64,000 nt of DNA, from positions 25,981 through 89,980 of the forward strand of contig JAMFSA010000105.1 of assembly GCA_026225055.1 (NCBI GenBank), read 5' to 3'. This document shows, piece after piece, positions 52,285 through 61,112 of this stretch. Source of the stretch: Mucilaginibacter xinganensis (GTDB lineage: Bacteria; Bacteroidota; Bacteroidia; Sphingobacteriales; Sphingobacteriaceae). Position numbers and translations under genes: made by a program. The notes beneath the pieces were generated by a model, which worked only from the letters and a program-made list of their open reading frames with translations, ran no database searches and had not been told where the DNA came from. Position 1 is the first letter of the stretch. Each line of letters begins with the position of its first letter.

Positions 52285-52776
52285 CTATTGCTCTGTCAAT
52301 GTGCCTGAACAGGTTCCGGTGCTGGTAAAATTAAAAGTGCCATTATTGTTTGTGGTGGATAGCGTACCTACGGCAATGTTTTTAAACGAAGCTGATATTT
52401 TACCGTTTGAAACGGTTACCGCTACTGTTCCGCCATTGGTAGATACATAAGTGGGCGATCCTGTAGTATTCGAGGATAGGATGGAACACTGATTGTTACC
52501 AACCGTAGCGTTATATTGGTTAACAAGCGTGTAATTACCTGCAACGGGCCTGCTATTAAATTGAATACCAATATCGGGATCTGAACTTATTTTTTGATCA
52601 ATTCCTAAGAGTTCGTTATTGGTAAATACCGTGGTGCTGGAATTATAAGTGGTGTTTGCAATAGTCCAGGATGAAGATGAGCTACCGGACGGTGACGTGT
52701 CACTTTTTTTCGAACAACTGAAAAAAGCTACTGAGATAATAGTGGAGCAGATGAGGATTTTGTTAAATGTTTTCAT
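52285..52776 (-). CDS. small lipoprotein, LytTR-regulon candidate
   Basis: 163 aa from MKTFNKILICSTIISVAFFS with a lipobox Cys (FFSC-SKKSD); the ORF upstream adds 14 unlikely residues. A Ser-rich linker is followed by beta strands (WTIANTTYNSSTTVFTNN, GGTVAVTVSNGKISASFKNI) and an end with FTSTGTCSGTL. Similar in style to the other small lipoproteins of this region. A perfect tandem operator (52845-52874) lies 70 nt upstream. Function unknown. Confidence 0.7.
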   Translation of the reverse strand: MKTFNKILICSTIISVAFFSCSKKSDTSPSGSSSSSWTIANTTYNSSTTVFTNNELLGIDQKISSDPDIGIQFNSRPVAGNYTLVNQYNATVGNNQCSILSSNTTGSPTYVSTNGGTVAVTVSNGKISASFKNIAVGTLSTTNNNGTFNFTSTGTCSGTLTEQ

Positions 52777-52844
52777 AATATGTGAGTGTTTGTTAATGTT
52801 TGCACAAACATACCCCACCTATTATTGCCGGGAAACACGTTTTC

Positions 52845-52874
52845 GACAGGCGACATTTTAAATCGCCTAACGAC
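52845..52874 (-). promoter_or_regulatory. LytTR-type tandem site 3
   Basis: In gene direction: GTCGTTAGGC, spacer GATTTAAAAT, GTCGCCTGTC. Upstream of the lipoprotein 52285-52776; the spacer is identical to sites 4 and 5. Confidence 0.75.
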
Positions 52875-52970
52875 AAATAAATAAAAAACGGTATTGCAGG
52901 CACATTATAATTTAACGCAAAGAAAGTGGTTTTAAACTTTCTTAATGATGTTGCCTGTAAAGGATTATCA

Positions 52971-53675
52971 TCAAGATTTTATATCCCGCAGGTTATCTTT
53001 ATACATACGGCCGATAGGGATGGCAATGTTGTTGACCATTAACTGGCTGGGTGAGAACTTGTTAATAAGATGTTTTTGCACCGCATAACTGCGGTGTACC
53101 CGTACAAAGCTGCGGAAATTACTGTCTTTTAATAAACTGCTGATCGGCGACAGTACGCAGTGCTTTTTTTCCGCGGTAAACAGCAGGGTATAATCCTTTA
53201 AAGCCTCCAAATACAGAATGTCATGAAGTTTCACCTTTACCTGGGCATGTCCGTCCTTGATAAAAATGGTATCACCGCCCAGGCTGTGTTCATACAGGCT
53301 CGCCTTTTGCCTGGATTCCAGGTAATCGTGGATACGCACCACGGTCTTTGCAAAGCGGTCGGCTTTAATGGGCTTAACCAAAAAATCAAGGGTCGAAAGC
53401 TCGAAGCTTTCGGCGGCCATATCGGCAAAAGAGGTAATAAATATACACACCGGTATAGCCATCATACTGCGACGAAACTCAAAACCGTCGATATCGGGCA
53501 TATCAATATCAGAAAAGAGTATCTGGATATCTTCTTTTTCGATAATTTTCATGGCTTCTGCAACCGACGAACAAACCCCGCAAACATTCAGTTCGGAATA
53601 CTTGCGAACAAATGAAAGCGTAGTTAGCCTATCAATTTCTTCATCGTCAATAATTAAACAGTTGTATTTAATCAT
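52971..53675 (-). CDS. LytTR-family response regulator
   Basis: 234 aa. Receiver: LIIDDEEIDRL, phospho-acceptor in ILFSDIDMPDIDGFE, and the Lys in TLDFLVKPIKADRF. Output: a LytTR DNA-binding domain (DTIFIKDGHAQVKVKLHDIL, YLEALKDYTLLFT, FVRVHRSYAVQKHLINKFSP). These regulators bind direct repeats about two helical turns apart. Six such repeats are in the window, which makes it the likely regulator of the small lipoprotein genes, with the TPR kinase as its sensor. Confidence 0.92.
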   Translation of the reverse strand: MIKYNCLIIDDEEIDRLTTLSFVRKYSELNVCGVCSSVAEAMKIIEKEDIQILFSDIDMPDIDGFEFRRSMMAIPVCIFITSFADMAAESFELSTLDFLVKPIKADRFAKTVVRIHDYLESRQKASLYEHSLGGDTIFIKDGHAQVKVKLHDILYLEALKDYTLLFTAEKKHCVLSPISSLLKDSNFRSFVRVHRSYAVQKHLINKFSPSQLMVNNIAIPIGRMYKDNLRDIKS

Positions 53676-53721
53676 AGGTCATTCACTATCAATGGCAATA
53701 TAACAAAAATGAACGAGCTAT

Positions 53722-53751
53722 GTTGCTGGTCGATTTAAAATGTAGTTGGTC
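53722..53751 (+). promoter_or_regulatory. LytTR-type tandem site 4
   Basis: GTTGCTGGTC, spacer GATTTAAAAT, GTAGTTGGTC, directed at the outer-membrane protein gene 53821-54384; also 47 nt from the regulator gene on the other strand. Confidence 0.7.
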
Positions 53752-53783
53752 TATTCGTGATTTTTTGACAAACGTACGGTGCA

Positions 53784-53791
53784 TAACTTTG
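53784..53791 (+). promoter_or_regulatory. -7 box (TAACTTTG) for the outer-membrane protein gene
   Basis: TAACTTTG lies 29 nt before ATG 53821 and 32 nt after tandem site 4, so an activator bound there would sit just upstream of the -33 region. Confidence 0.55.
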
Positions 53792-53820
53792 GTGACAATA
53801 AACATTTAAACCATCAAAAT

Positions 53821-54384
53821 ATGAAAAAGTTATTCCTATTACTTTTGATCTTCCTATCGACTGCTGCCCTAAACGCACAGGTAAAGAAAAAGCCGGTGAA
53901 ACCTGCTCCAAAAAATCATTTGCCAAAAACAGACGGGTTCAGTGTCATGAATAAAAACTTTCTTGACCCGGGAATCGGCCTTGGCACTTATTACAAGGGC
54001 CTGCCGTTTGGCGTGTCTTACGAGCATGGTTTTACCGATGAGATCAGCGCGGGGCCGTTTTTGAATTATTCTTCCTACAGCGATAACGGTTTGTATAATT
54101 ATAGCCTGCACCTGTTGTATGTTGGCGTACGCGGGTCATATCACCTGGCTAAGCTTTTAAATGTATCCAATCCAAAATTTGATCCCTATGCGGGTGTTTC
54201 ATTGGGCTATTATTCCGCGAGCTATGACTATGCGGGCGATCCGTTGCCGGGCGCTTATGGCAACACGGTCTTTTTAGGTGTGCATGCCGGTGCCAGGTAT
54301 ATGTTCAGTGATCACATTGGCGGTTTTGCAGAGGTGGGATATGGCGTGGCCGCTTTACAGGTAGGCGTGTCATTTAAGTTTTAA
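53821..54384 (+). CDS. outer-membrane beta-barrel protein, LytTR-regulon candidate
   Basis: 187 aa from MKKLFLLLLIFLSTAALNAQ, a clean signal peptide. A basic Pro-rich linker (VKKKPVKPAPKNHLPK) is followed by regular barrel strands (NFLDPGIGLGTYYKGLPF, YSLHLLYVGVRGSYHLAKL) that end in VGVSFKF, a typical last strand. It resembles small OmpA/OmpW-like barrels of Bacteroidota. It probably acts in stress or permeability; its precise role is unknown. Preceded by a tandem operator and a TAACTTTG box. Confidence 0.75.
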   Translation: MKKLFLLLLIFLSTAALNAQVKKKPVKPAPKNHLPKTDGFSVMNKNFLDPGIGLGTYYKGLPFGVSYEHGFTDEISAGPFLNYSSYSDNGLYNYSLHLLYVGVRGSYHLAKLLNVSNPKFDPYAGVSLGYYSASYDYAGDPLPGAYGNTVFLGVHAGARYMFSDHIGGFAEVGYGVAALQVGVSFKF

Positions 54385-54479
54385 TGCCTGCTAACAGAGG
54401 TTATACACTGTTAAAGCGGCAACACAACTTCCGGAAAATAACATTAAAACAAATCTATTTAAACTAACAGATCACTAAG

Positions 54480-55208
54480 ATGAAAGCAGCACTTTATTCA
54501 GTAGCAGGGCTAATAATAATAAGCATCATGCTATCATGCGGTAAAAGCAACAATAGTGTAACCAACGCCAATATTAAAGAAACCGTGGAAACTAAGAACG
54601 GTATCACTTACAAATCATTCGTGGCCAATGGAGCGAGCAACTTTAAAGGCATATTGGTGATGGGAAGCGGTAACGACGAAAATAACCCCACCGTCGGTGG
54701 CCTTGACGAAAGCACTGACATTGATCTTTGCACCAAAGCGGCACAGAATGGTTATGTGGCTGCCATAGTGCAATACCGCAAAACTCCAGGCCTGGCCGAT
54801 TGGAATACCAGCGCCCAGGAAATTGGTGAAGATTATAATAGTTGTATTATGGCTTTATCAACCGAGTTTGGTGTAGATAAAAGTAAATCGGTTGTAGGCG
54901 GCTATTCTTATGCAAGCTTTATGCTGCTTACCAACAGCGCTTATTACAACGACCTTAATTACTGCAAAGGGCTGCTTGCCCCATGCGGAGGCACTGCAGC
55001 TACCAACTTTAAGATACCCATTTTTGCCATAGCCTGCAGTGGCAACAACGAAGGTGATTATTCAGGAGCAGATTTGTATAATCATATCGATGCTAATTCG
55101 CCCATAAAGGCGGCAAGCAGTGGCGTTACCGATAATAGTTGCAGTACACATTGCGGCGGGATGTGGACAGATCAACTTTACGCCAAAATGGTATCGTGGA
55201 TGCCATGA
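54480..55208 (+). CDS. lipoprotein with alpha/beta-hydrolase-like fold
   Basis: 242 aa with a lipobox (AGLIIISIMLSC-GKSNN). The mature part looks like an alpha/beta hydrolase: GILVMGSGNDENNPTVGGLD, AAQNGYVAAIVQYRKTPGLA, and a nucleophile-elbow-like VVGGYSYASFMLL (G-x-S-x-A). A late His is in STHCGGMW. This suggests a cell-surface esterase or a dienelactone-hydrolase-like enzyme, but the acidic residue cannot be placed with certainty. It is 96 nt downstream of the barrel gene. Confidence 0.6.
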   Translation: MKAALYSVAGLIIISIMLSCGKSNNSVTNANIKETVETKNGITYKSFVANGASNFKGILVMGSGNDENNPTVGGLDESTDIDLCTKAAQNGYVAAIVQYRKTPGLADWNTSAQEIGEDYNSCIMALSTEFGVDKSKSVVGGYSYASFMLLTNSAYYNDLNYCKGLLAPCGGTAATNFKIPIFAIACSGNNEGDYSGADLYNHIDANSPIKAASSGVTDNSCSTHCGGMWTDQLYAKMVSWMP

Positions 55209-55264
55209 TTTATATCATAACACCATAACTGGACTCGCGGATTTTACCCTATTAAAAATGATAA

Positions 55265-55945
55265 ATGATGAAAATTAAAACACTGATAATAGCAATTACC
55301 GGGGCTGTTATGATGTTGCTCACCGGCTGTAGTAAAAGTAATGATGCAACCGTTAACGCGACCGATTTTTCACAATACTATATTGCAGGGCATTACAGCC
55401 AAGACTTATCGCCAACGCTAACTAACATACCGGTGCCTTATGCTATAATTTTCAAATCCAGTTCGAAATGCGCTTTTGTTGATGCAGTGTTTGGGGTTAA
55501 CAACGGTAGTTATACTTATGCCAACGGCCACCTGGTGATGAACTTTACCAATAATTTGGTGGCGAACTTTGATTTTACGATGGCTAATAATCAAATCACC
55601 ACAGTCTCGGCAGATGGCCTGGGACTGCTGACTTACAACCTTGAAAAAATACCGGCTACTAATGCCTTTATTAATGGGGAGTACACTGGCACCGTAACTT
55701 CGCCGGGTACCGTTGCCCTGGCTTATGTTGCGTTTTCGGCCAATCAATATAGTATTGGTCTATCGGGTTACAAAACACCTAATATGGCCTACACGTTGCA
55801 AAACAACGCGGTGGCAACAGCGGTGTTAAACGAGAATAGTAGTGTATTTGTATACGATAACGGGGCGGTAATGATGCTGAATTATATACCGCCGGCTGTT
55901 GTCAACGGCCCTTCGGATTACCAATACGGCACGCTTACTAAATGA
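55265..55945 (+). CDS. hypothetical lipoprotein
   Basis: 226 aa with a lipobox (LIIAITGAVMMLLTGC-SKSND). The mature protein is rich in beta strands, Asn and Gly (YTYANGHLVMNFTNNLVANF, GSYTYANG, AVMMLNYIPP). No catalytic motif. It follows the hydrolase-like lipoprotein in the same direction, after a 56-nt gap, and may share its transcript. ATG 55268 is an equal choice of start. Confidence 0.65.
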   Translation: MMKIKTLIIAITGAVMMLLTGCSKSNDATVNATDFSQYYIAGHYSQDLSPTLTNIPVPYAIIFKSSSKCAFVDAVFGVNNGSYTYANGHLVMNFTNNLVANFDFTMANNQITTVSADGLGLLTYNLEKIPATNAFINGEYTGTVTSPGTVALAYVAFSANQYSIGLSGYKTPNMAYTLQNNAVATAVLNENSSVFVYDNGAVMMLNYIPPAVVNGPSDYQYGTLTK

Positions 55946-56037
55946 CGTTGTTATTATAATATGGTTTGTAATACATATTAATAAGTCTATAAATCACTAT
56001 TATTGTACATATCTCGTCGCTACGTACCCAATCTTAT

Positions 56038-57036
56038 TTATAGTTTATCCAGCCAGTCTTTCTTCTTTGCATCAAACTCTTCCTGGGTAATTATTTTTTC
56101 GTCAAGCAATTGCTTTAACTTATGTAATTGGAGTATTGGGTCATCCATTTTGGTGCCCTGTTGCACTTCCTGCTGATCGTTAAAAATTTTACTTAATGCT
56201 AGCCCTGCTCCTAATTGTAACGCTGCCCCAGAAATGCCTCCCTGGTTTTTGGCAGCATCCCGCAGGGCCTTTAACTTCTCCATATCCACAAAATCCAGGC
56301 TTCCGGTTTTAGCAGCTTCGGTTTCAGCAACTACATCCGCTATGCTATTGATCCTTTCTTGTGTCCCCTTATCAAAAATAGTCCCGTTTATCCTAAAATC
56401 ATTTAACAACAGGCCAACAAGGTTAAATTCGGCAGACAGCGCTTCTTTTAGCCGGTCAGAAAGGAGCTCGAGCTGTGCATCAATTTGCTGGTAAGAAAAT
56501 TGTGCCGTTGCTAATTGTGTTGCCAGAATTTGCGTAATACGGCTTTGCATTAGGGCTTTGGCTTGTATGGTTGTATATAAATCACTTAAGCCGGCTGTTT
56601 CTGCAAAAAAGAGTTTTGGGCTTGTTATCCGGTAAGAAAAATTACCATTAGCTCCCAGCTCAACAGGAAACTTATAAACCGGATCTACATATTTAATGGC
56701 ATTTGCGGTACCCCAGTTTTGATTGGTAATATCAGCCGTTCGGAAAAAATATATCTTTAGCTTATGCTCACTTTCAAAAGCGGTACGCAGCTTCAATAAT
56801 GTTGTAACAAAGGGATGGTTATCAGTTTCAAGCGTGTAAATACCTTCATCAGCAAGTACATCGGTTATTAAACCTTCATACACCAGTATAACTCCCTGGC
56901 CTGGCCCAATAATAAGCTTGCTGGCATTTTTTATCTCGTCATTAACTGAGGGGAATTTATAGAGCAGCTCATACAATTGCGAATTGGTCCATTCTATAAC
57001 TGATGCCAGCTGATTTTTAAAAAAACTTAAATTCAT
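56038..57036 (-). CDS. SPFH-domain protein with C-terminal SHOCT helix
   Basis: 332 aa. An SPFH/virion-core-like domain occupies about residues 30-220 (IGPGQGVILVYEGLITDVLA, YKFPVELGANGNFSYRIT, LLNDFRINGTIF), and a Gly-rich helix follows (GGISGAALQLGAGLAL). The last 30 residues are a SHOCT-type motif (QLHKLKQLLDEKIITQEEFD). Such proteins (YdjI-type) form membrane-associated rings. Its start overlaps the end of the zinc-ribbon gene by 4 nt (ATGA), so they are translated together. Confidence 0.8.
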   Translation of the reverse strand: MNLSFFKNQLASVIEWTNSQLYELLYKFPSVNDEIKNASKLIIGPGQGVILVYEGLITDVLADEGIYTLETDNHPFVTTLLKLRTAFESEHKLKIYFFRTADITNQNWGTANAIKYVDPVYKFPVELGANGNFSYRITSPKLFFAETAGLSDLYTTIQAKALMQSRITQILATQLATAQFSYQQIDAQLELLSDRLKEALSAEFNLVGLLLNDFRINGTIFDKGTQERINSIADVVAETEAAKTGSLDFVDMEKLKALRDAAKNQGGISGAALQLGAGLALSKIFNDQQEVQQGTKMDDPILQLHKLKQLLDEKIITQEEFDAKKKDWLDKL

Positions 57037-58346
57037 AATTCATTGCTTTTGTACATACCGGGTATATATTTAGTGACTTTACCTTTAAAATTTACCTTGT
57101 AGGTATTTCCCGCATCAACCATTGCAAACCCGTCCTTGTAGCGTACACACTTATCCGGCGGATACAGCTCTTTTAAAGGAGAGGTAAAGATGATGGCAGC
57201 CGTATGCGCGTCAAGACATTGAAGGTAACGCAATGCATTTCCGGCCGGGCTTTGCTTTAAACAAATCAGTACATATTCATCGTCAAAGTACAGCAACCGC
57301 TGTTCAAAATAGATTCTTCCCGGCGTAAAATCCTTGTGAGATAAAACCCCTTCGCTTTTAAGTTCTTCTTCACTATTCCATGAGAATGGCGAATACAAAG
57401 GCACAGGAGCTATACCGGCATTTTTATCGCCCATATATTGATAAATGATCAACTTTGCACTGATCTCCGGTCGGTCATAATCACTGGGAGTACTAAAATC
57501 ATACGCCGTTTTTTTAAAATTACCTTGTGAAAGTGTTTTAACCGGGCTTTCTAAACGATCCAGCGCCTCTTTGGTGCATAACTGATCTGTTAGCGGAAAA
57601 TAGAAATAGTTTTTGCCATCATTTGTAAACACATTGAAGCCATTGCCATGAGCATAATCGTTATCAACAAATTCTACTTTAGCCACGCCGCTGCTTATTT
57701 CAGGATGATTTTCAAAAAGTGTTTTGGTAACGTCCTTTACAGACAGTGAAGATTTTGTCACCTTTGATATTACCAGGTTATCAGCAATGATATACATATC
57801 CCCATTTGAAAATTCACGGACATCAAAGTCGCTTCCCCCATGTTCATGTGCCATTGATGAGGCGCCCGGCATTGGCAGCAATTTAAGTTCACTATCTAAA
57901 CCCAGGTCATAAAAAGCGATATAATCTTTTAGTCGAGATTTATCACCACCATAAGTTTTGGTACCTATGGTAAATAATATGGGCCTTTTATCGGTTGAAA
58001 GATATAGATCCTGGCCAGCCCAGGAAATATCCCAGGTATAAGTGTTATCACTGCTCAAATTACCTTGGTTAGAAGTTGTGGTTGAATCACTTGTTAAATA
58101 ATTGATAGCAGCAATTACAATAACCATAACTATAAGAAGTAAAATAATTAAACCGGCAATTGAGCGTACTGGTTTAGTAGTTGTTACCTGACCGGGTTGT
58201 TGTAATGGCGTTGAAAAATTAACGGTACCATTATCCAAAAAATATTCGGTTCCACAAGCTACACAACGATAATCCCCCGGTCTTACCTCATATTTTTGGG
58301 TGCTGCCGCACTTTGGGCACGCTATTGCTTTTATTTCTGTTCCCAT
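57033..58346 (-). CDS. zinc-ribbon membrane protein with a C-terminal sensor-like domain
   Basis: 437 aa from ATG 58346 (MGTEIKAIACPKCGS); the ORF start before it is a TTG. Residues ~8-40 are a zinc ribbon with two C-x-x-C pairs (CPKCGS, CVACGT). One membrane helix follows (SIAGLIILLLIVMVIVIAAI). The 340-residue rest has propeller-like strands (YIAFYDLGLDSELKLLPM, RYLQCLDAHTAAIIF). It probably ties the cytoplasmic zinc ribbon to an extracytoplasmic domain. First gene in an overlap with the SPFH protein. Confidence 0.7.
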   Translation of the reverse strand: MGTEIKAIACPKCGSTQKYEVRPGDYRCVACGTEYFLDNGTVNFSTPLQQPGQVTTTKPVRSIAGLIILLLIVMVIVIAAINYLTSDSTTTSNQGNLSSDNTYTWDISWAGQDLYLSTDKRPILFTIGTKTYGGDKSRLKDYIAFYDLGLDSELKLLPMPGASSMAHEHGGSDFDVREFSNGDMYIIADNLVISKVTKSSLSVKDVTKTLFENHPEISSGVAKVEFVDNDYAHGNGFNVFTNDGKNYFYFPLTDQLCTKEALDRLESPVKTLSQGNFKKTAYDFSTPSDYDRPEISAKLIIYQYMGDKNAGIAPVPLYSPFSWNSEEELKSEGVLSHKDFTPGRIYFEQRLLYFDDEYVLICLKQSPAGNALRYLQCLDAHTAAIIFTSPLKELYPPDKCVRYKDGFAMVDAGNTYKVNFKGKVTKYIPGMYKSNEL

Positions 58347-58361
58347 CAACAATTAGCAAAG

Positions 58362-59072
58362 CTATTGAAGCGGCTTGCCTGCATTTTGTACCACTTGCCT
58401 GAAGGTTTCAAAAGGGTGTTCTTTACCCACTTCAACTATCATAATAGATTGGTACCAGGTATAAGCCGCACCACCGGGCAGCTTTTGATAATTATCTTTT
58501 AAATATTGCGCTTTATCCTGCCCCGCAGGAACCGGGCTTGGGGAATGTTCGATAACACCGTTGAAAAATTTCAGCATTAGCTGGTAAAATTGTGGATCGT
58601 GTTCATTCCAATAAGCGGAGGCAATTCGGTTAGCCGCTTTTTCATTCTCATAGGGATCGGCCGTAATGTTCTGACAGGCACGCCACCAATGCCCTAATTC
58701 ATGAATAAATATCCATTGATGCACACTTATTTCAAAAAATTGCTCCCCTGTTAAAGCGGGATGAATATTTTTGCCAAACGCATCAAATAGTTGATGCATT
58801 TGCACCGGGAGTGTATTCCAGTCGCAGGTATGTAAAATATTCTTTTCATCATCATAATTACCAAATGATCTCGGGTTATCTAAAACAATTACCGGCGGGG
58901 CGAGGCTTGGGTTGAAGCCAAATGATTTTATTTCACTGATATAAGAATCCCTTAACACAGTAAGTTTTTTTATCAGCGTATCGTTTTGCTGCGCTGAAGC
59001 GGTATTTATAATTAAGACAAGCAAAATAAGTACCCTTATTTTAACCGATCTGAGTATTCGTATCAAATACAT
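58362..59072 (-). CDS. exported zincin-type metallopeptidase
   Basis: 236 aa with a signal peptide (VLILLVLIINTASA-QQND). The zinc motif HELGH is at residues 124-128 (IFIHELGHWWRAC), and a third ligand candidate is the Glu/Asp region PYENEKAANRIASAYW 17 residues on. The domain may be gluzincin-like with the second-helix Glu. It would cut peptides in the periplasm or on the surface. It precedes the zinc-ribbon gene by 16 nt on the same strand, so it opens a three-gene operon with it and the SPFH protein. Confidence 0.75.
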   Translation of the reverse strand: MYLIRILRSVKIRVLILLVLIINTASAQQNDTLIKKLTVLRDSYISEIKSFGFNPSLAPPVIVLDNPRSFGNYDDEKNILHTCDWNTLPVQMHQLFDAFGKNIHPALTGEQFFEISVHQWIFIHELGHWWRACQNITADPYENEKAANRIASAYWNEHDPQFYQLMLKFFNGVIEHSPSPVPAGQDKAQYLKDNYQKLPGGAAYTWYQSIMIVEVGKEHPFETFRQVVQNAGKPLQ

Positions 59073-59137
59073 ATTTTAATAATTAAGCTGATAGTTTGAA
59101 CGATGTTGATTTACAGATACTTGCAAAACGCATTACA

Positions 59138-60355
59138 TTAATGTTTTACAATAAATATACCATTACCTTTTGAATATGTTGTTGTAGAAGGTAACGTAAC
59201 TTCGGTGCCGTTTTTCCAATAGCAAGCCGTGTATGATTCCTGAGGGCTATCCTTATAATCGGTTCCTACCATGTATACATCACCGCCTGAAACGGAAATA
59301 GCGTTTCCATCCGAGTAATCCCCTTGCCTGGGCATGAAAGTTGCTGAAACGTCATTTTTCCAATAGCAGGCAGAATAGTTAGTACCTTGATATGCTCTGC
59401 CCCCCATATACACGTCGCTGCCTGATAAACAAATACTTGTACCCGTCCCTAAGGGATAGGTTTGTATATTGTTACCCACCGTTTGCTCACCTGGCATATG
59501 AGGCGTTCCGTTTACCCAATAGGCCGGGTAATTAGCGAAATTGCCTTCATTATCATTTGGATAGGAAGCACCTACACCTCCTGCCACATACACATTATTA
59601 CCGGATACGGCAATTGCATTTGCAGTTGAGTTTATAACGTCAGTAGTGGTTAATGCAATGTTATTCATATAAGACGTGAAAGGCAATTGTACCAGGTTGC
59701 CATTTTTCCAGTAACAAGCTTGGGGGAGATCGTATTCTGCACCAAAATCAGTCCCTCCTCTTTGTCCAAAACTGCCCGAAGTATAAACATCTGTGCCGGA
59801 AACAGAAATGCCGGATGCTTGTACCTGAGCCTCATAGATTACTGAAATGCCATATCCTTGCTGGCCTTTTGGGGTAACTATAACATATTCAGCAGGGTGT
59901 ATTTTTTGAGATTCATACATTAATGGCTGGCTAATACCCACATATACATTACCGTTAGCAACATAAATAGAGGTGGCCTGTAAAGTATCCAATTCACTCG
60001 GCAATCCAACTATAACGCCATTTTTCCAATAGCAGGCCTGGGTGCCAATAGCGCCGGCTACATATACATCATTCCCGGAAACAAAGACGGCCCTGGCCAG
60101 GCATTTAGTTGCTTGCCCGCTTGGCAATTTTACTTCGGTGCCGTTCTTCCAGTAAACAGCTACAAGCTGGTTCTGTGCATTTACATCATATCCGGCTACA
60201 TAAACATCAGTCGTTCCCGGTGTACCGGTGGTAGTTCCTGTTTTAGTACTGGTAGTATCAGTTGGCTTTTTTGGGGGAATGTCCGATTTTTTGCAGGAAG
60301 TAACAGCGGTAAGTATGCAAAAGCAAACTATAAGGAGTGGGATGAAGTGTTTCAT
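59138..60355 (-). CDS. lipoprotein with a repeated VYVAG..CYWKNG propeller
   Basis: 405 aa with a lipobox (PLLIVCFCILTAVTSC-KKS) and a Thr-rich linker. About seven blades follow, each with VYVAG or VYMGG and then ACYWKNGxxVxLP (e.g. QACYWKNGVIVGLPSE, YTACYWKNGTEVTLPS), which looks like a seven-bladed beta propeller. Likely a surface binding protein. A tandem operator (60413-60442) lies 58 nt upstream, so it belongs to the LytTR candidate set. Confidence 0.75.
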   Translation of the reverse strand: MKHFIPLLIVCFCILTAVTSCKKSDIPPKKPTDTTSTKTGTTTGTPGTTDVYVAGYDVNAQNQLVAVYWKNGTEVKLPSGQATKCLARAVFVSGNDVYVAGAIGTQACYWKNGVIVGLPSELDTLQATSIYVANGNVYVGISQPLMYESQKIHPAEYVIVTPKGQQGYGISVIYEAQVQASGISVSGTDVYTSGSFGQRGGTDFGAEYDLPQACYWKNGNLVQLPFTSYMNNIALTTTDVINSTANAIAVSGNNVYVAGGVGASYPNDNEGNFANYPAYWVNGTPHMPGEQTVGNNIQTYPLGTGTSICLSGSDVYMGGRAYQGTNYSACYWKNDVSATFMPRQGDYSDGNAISVSGGDVYMVGTDYKDSPQESYTACYWKNGTEVTLPSTTTYSKGNGIFIVKH

Positions 60356-60412
60356 GGTGAGCTATTTTTTCTCAAACTTAGTCCGGTTTTTTGGGGCTGA
60401 GAAATGCTATTA

Positions 60413-60442
60413 GATCAACGACATTTTAAATCGACAAACGAC
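60413..60442 (-). promoter_or_regulatory. LytTR-type tandem site 5
   Basis: In gene direction: GTCGTTTGTC, spacer GATTTAAAAT, GTCGTTGATC. Best match of the family. It drives the propeller lipoprotein gene 59138-60355. Confidence 0.75.
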
Positions 60443-60461
60443 CATGTTTCATATTCCATAT

Positions 60462-60491
60462 GTTGTTTGTCGATTAAATTGGCGGTTCGTC
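60462..60491 (+). promoter_or_regulatory. LytTR-type tandem site 6
   Basis: GTTGTTTGTC, spacer GATTAAATTG, GCGGTTCGTC. It points right, 68 nt upstream of the lipoprotein gene 60559-60984; site 5 points left, so the two sites are divergent. Confidence 0.7.
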
Positions 60492-60558
60492 AAGACCAGC
60501 TTTTATAGATGCAAAATTCACAAGATGTTTGTGGTAAATAATATTAAAATAAATTTTT

Positions 60559-60984
60559 ATGAAAAGATACATCCTATTAATTCCGGCGGTAATCATCATG
60601 GCCGCCTGTTCAAAAAAGAATAATCCTGCTCCGCTTACCCCAGCAACAGCCAAAGCAACTGATCTTGTTGGCAAATGGACTATAACTGCAGACACATTAT
60701 TTTTGAACGGGAGCAATCAATTCAGCGTCAACCCGGTAAACGGCGGCCCTTATTTCCAATTTAATGATGACGGTACAGCCACTTCGGGCACTGCTGGCGG
60801 CGGCGTGCAAGGTGTTTACAATTATACCGTTAACAATGGAACGCTGGTTTTAACAATACCCAATTCCGGTAGTGTGGCTGGTTCTGAAGAAACCTTGTCG
60901 ATCTACAATATTACAAAAAGCTCGTTGGGGTTACGGAGCAACAATAATAATAACACGTATGAAGATGCCTGGCTAACCAAGTAA
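60559..60984 (+). CDS. small lipoprotein (paralogue of 49446-49886)
   Basis: 141 aa with a lipobox (LLIPAVIIMAAC-SKKNNPAPL). Mature part DLVGKWTITADTLFLN, YTVNNGTLVLTIPNSG, ETLSIYNITKSSLGLRSN, end EDAWLTK. Shares most of its sequence with the lipoprotein at 49446-49886, so they are recent paralogues. Both carry the same tandem operator upstream, as expected for a gene duplicated with its promoter. Function unknown; envelope-located. Confidence 0.75.
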   Translation: MKRYILLIPAVIIMAACSKKNNPAPLTPATAKATDLVGKWTITADTLFLNGSNQFSVNPVNGGPYFQFNDDGTATSGTAGGGVQGVYNYTVNNGTLVLTIPNSGSVAGSEETLSIYNITKSSLGLRSNNNNNTYEDAWLTK

Positions 60985-61112
60985 TCAGGCAAGTTACGAT
61001 TCCATTTTAGGCCGGAGAATTCATATAAATCATCGAAAGGCAATTTGTGCGGAACAGCACGCACAAATCTTTTTTTGAAAATCTTTTGGTTAAAATAAAT
61101 ATATTTAATATC

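Noticed and set aside
53722-53751. Tandem site 4 as the promoter element of the LytTR regulator itself
   Set aside because: The site is oriented to the outer-membrane gene, which also has a TAACTTTG box downstream of it; a double role cannot be excluded.
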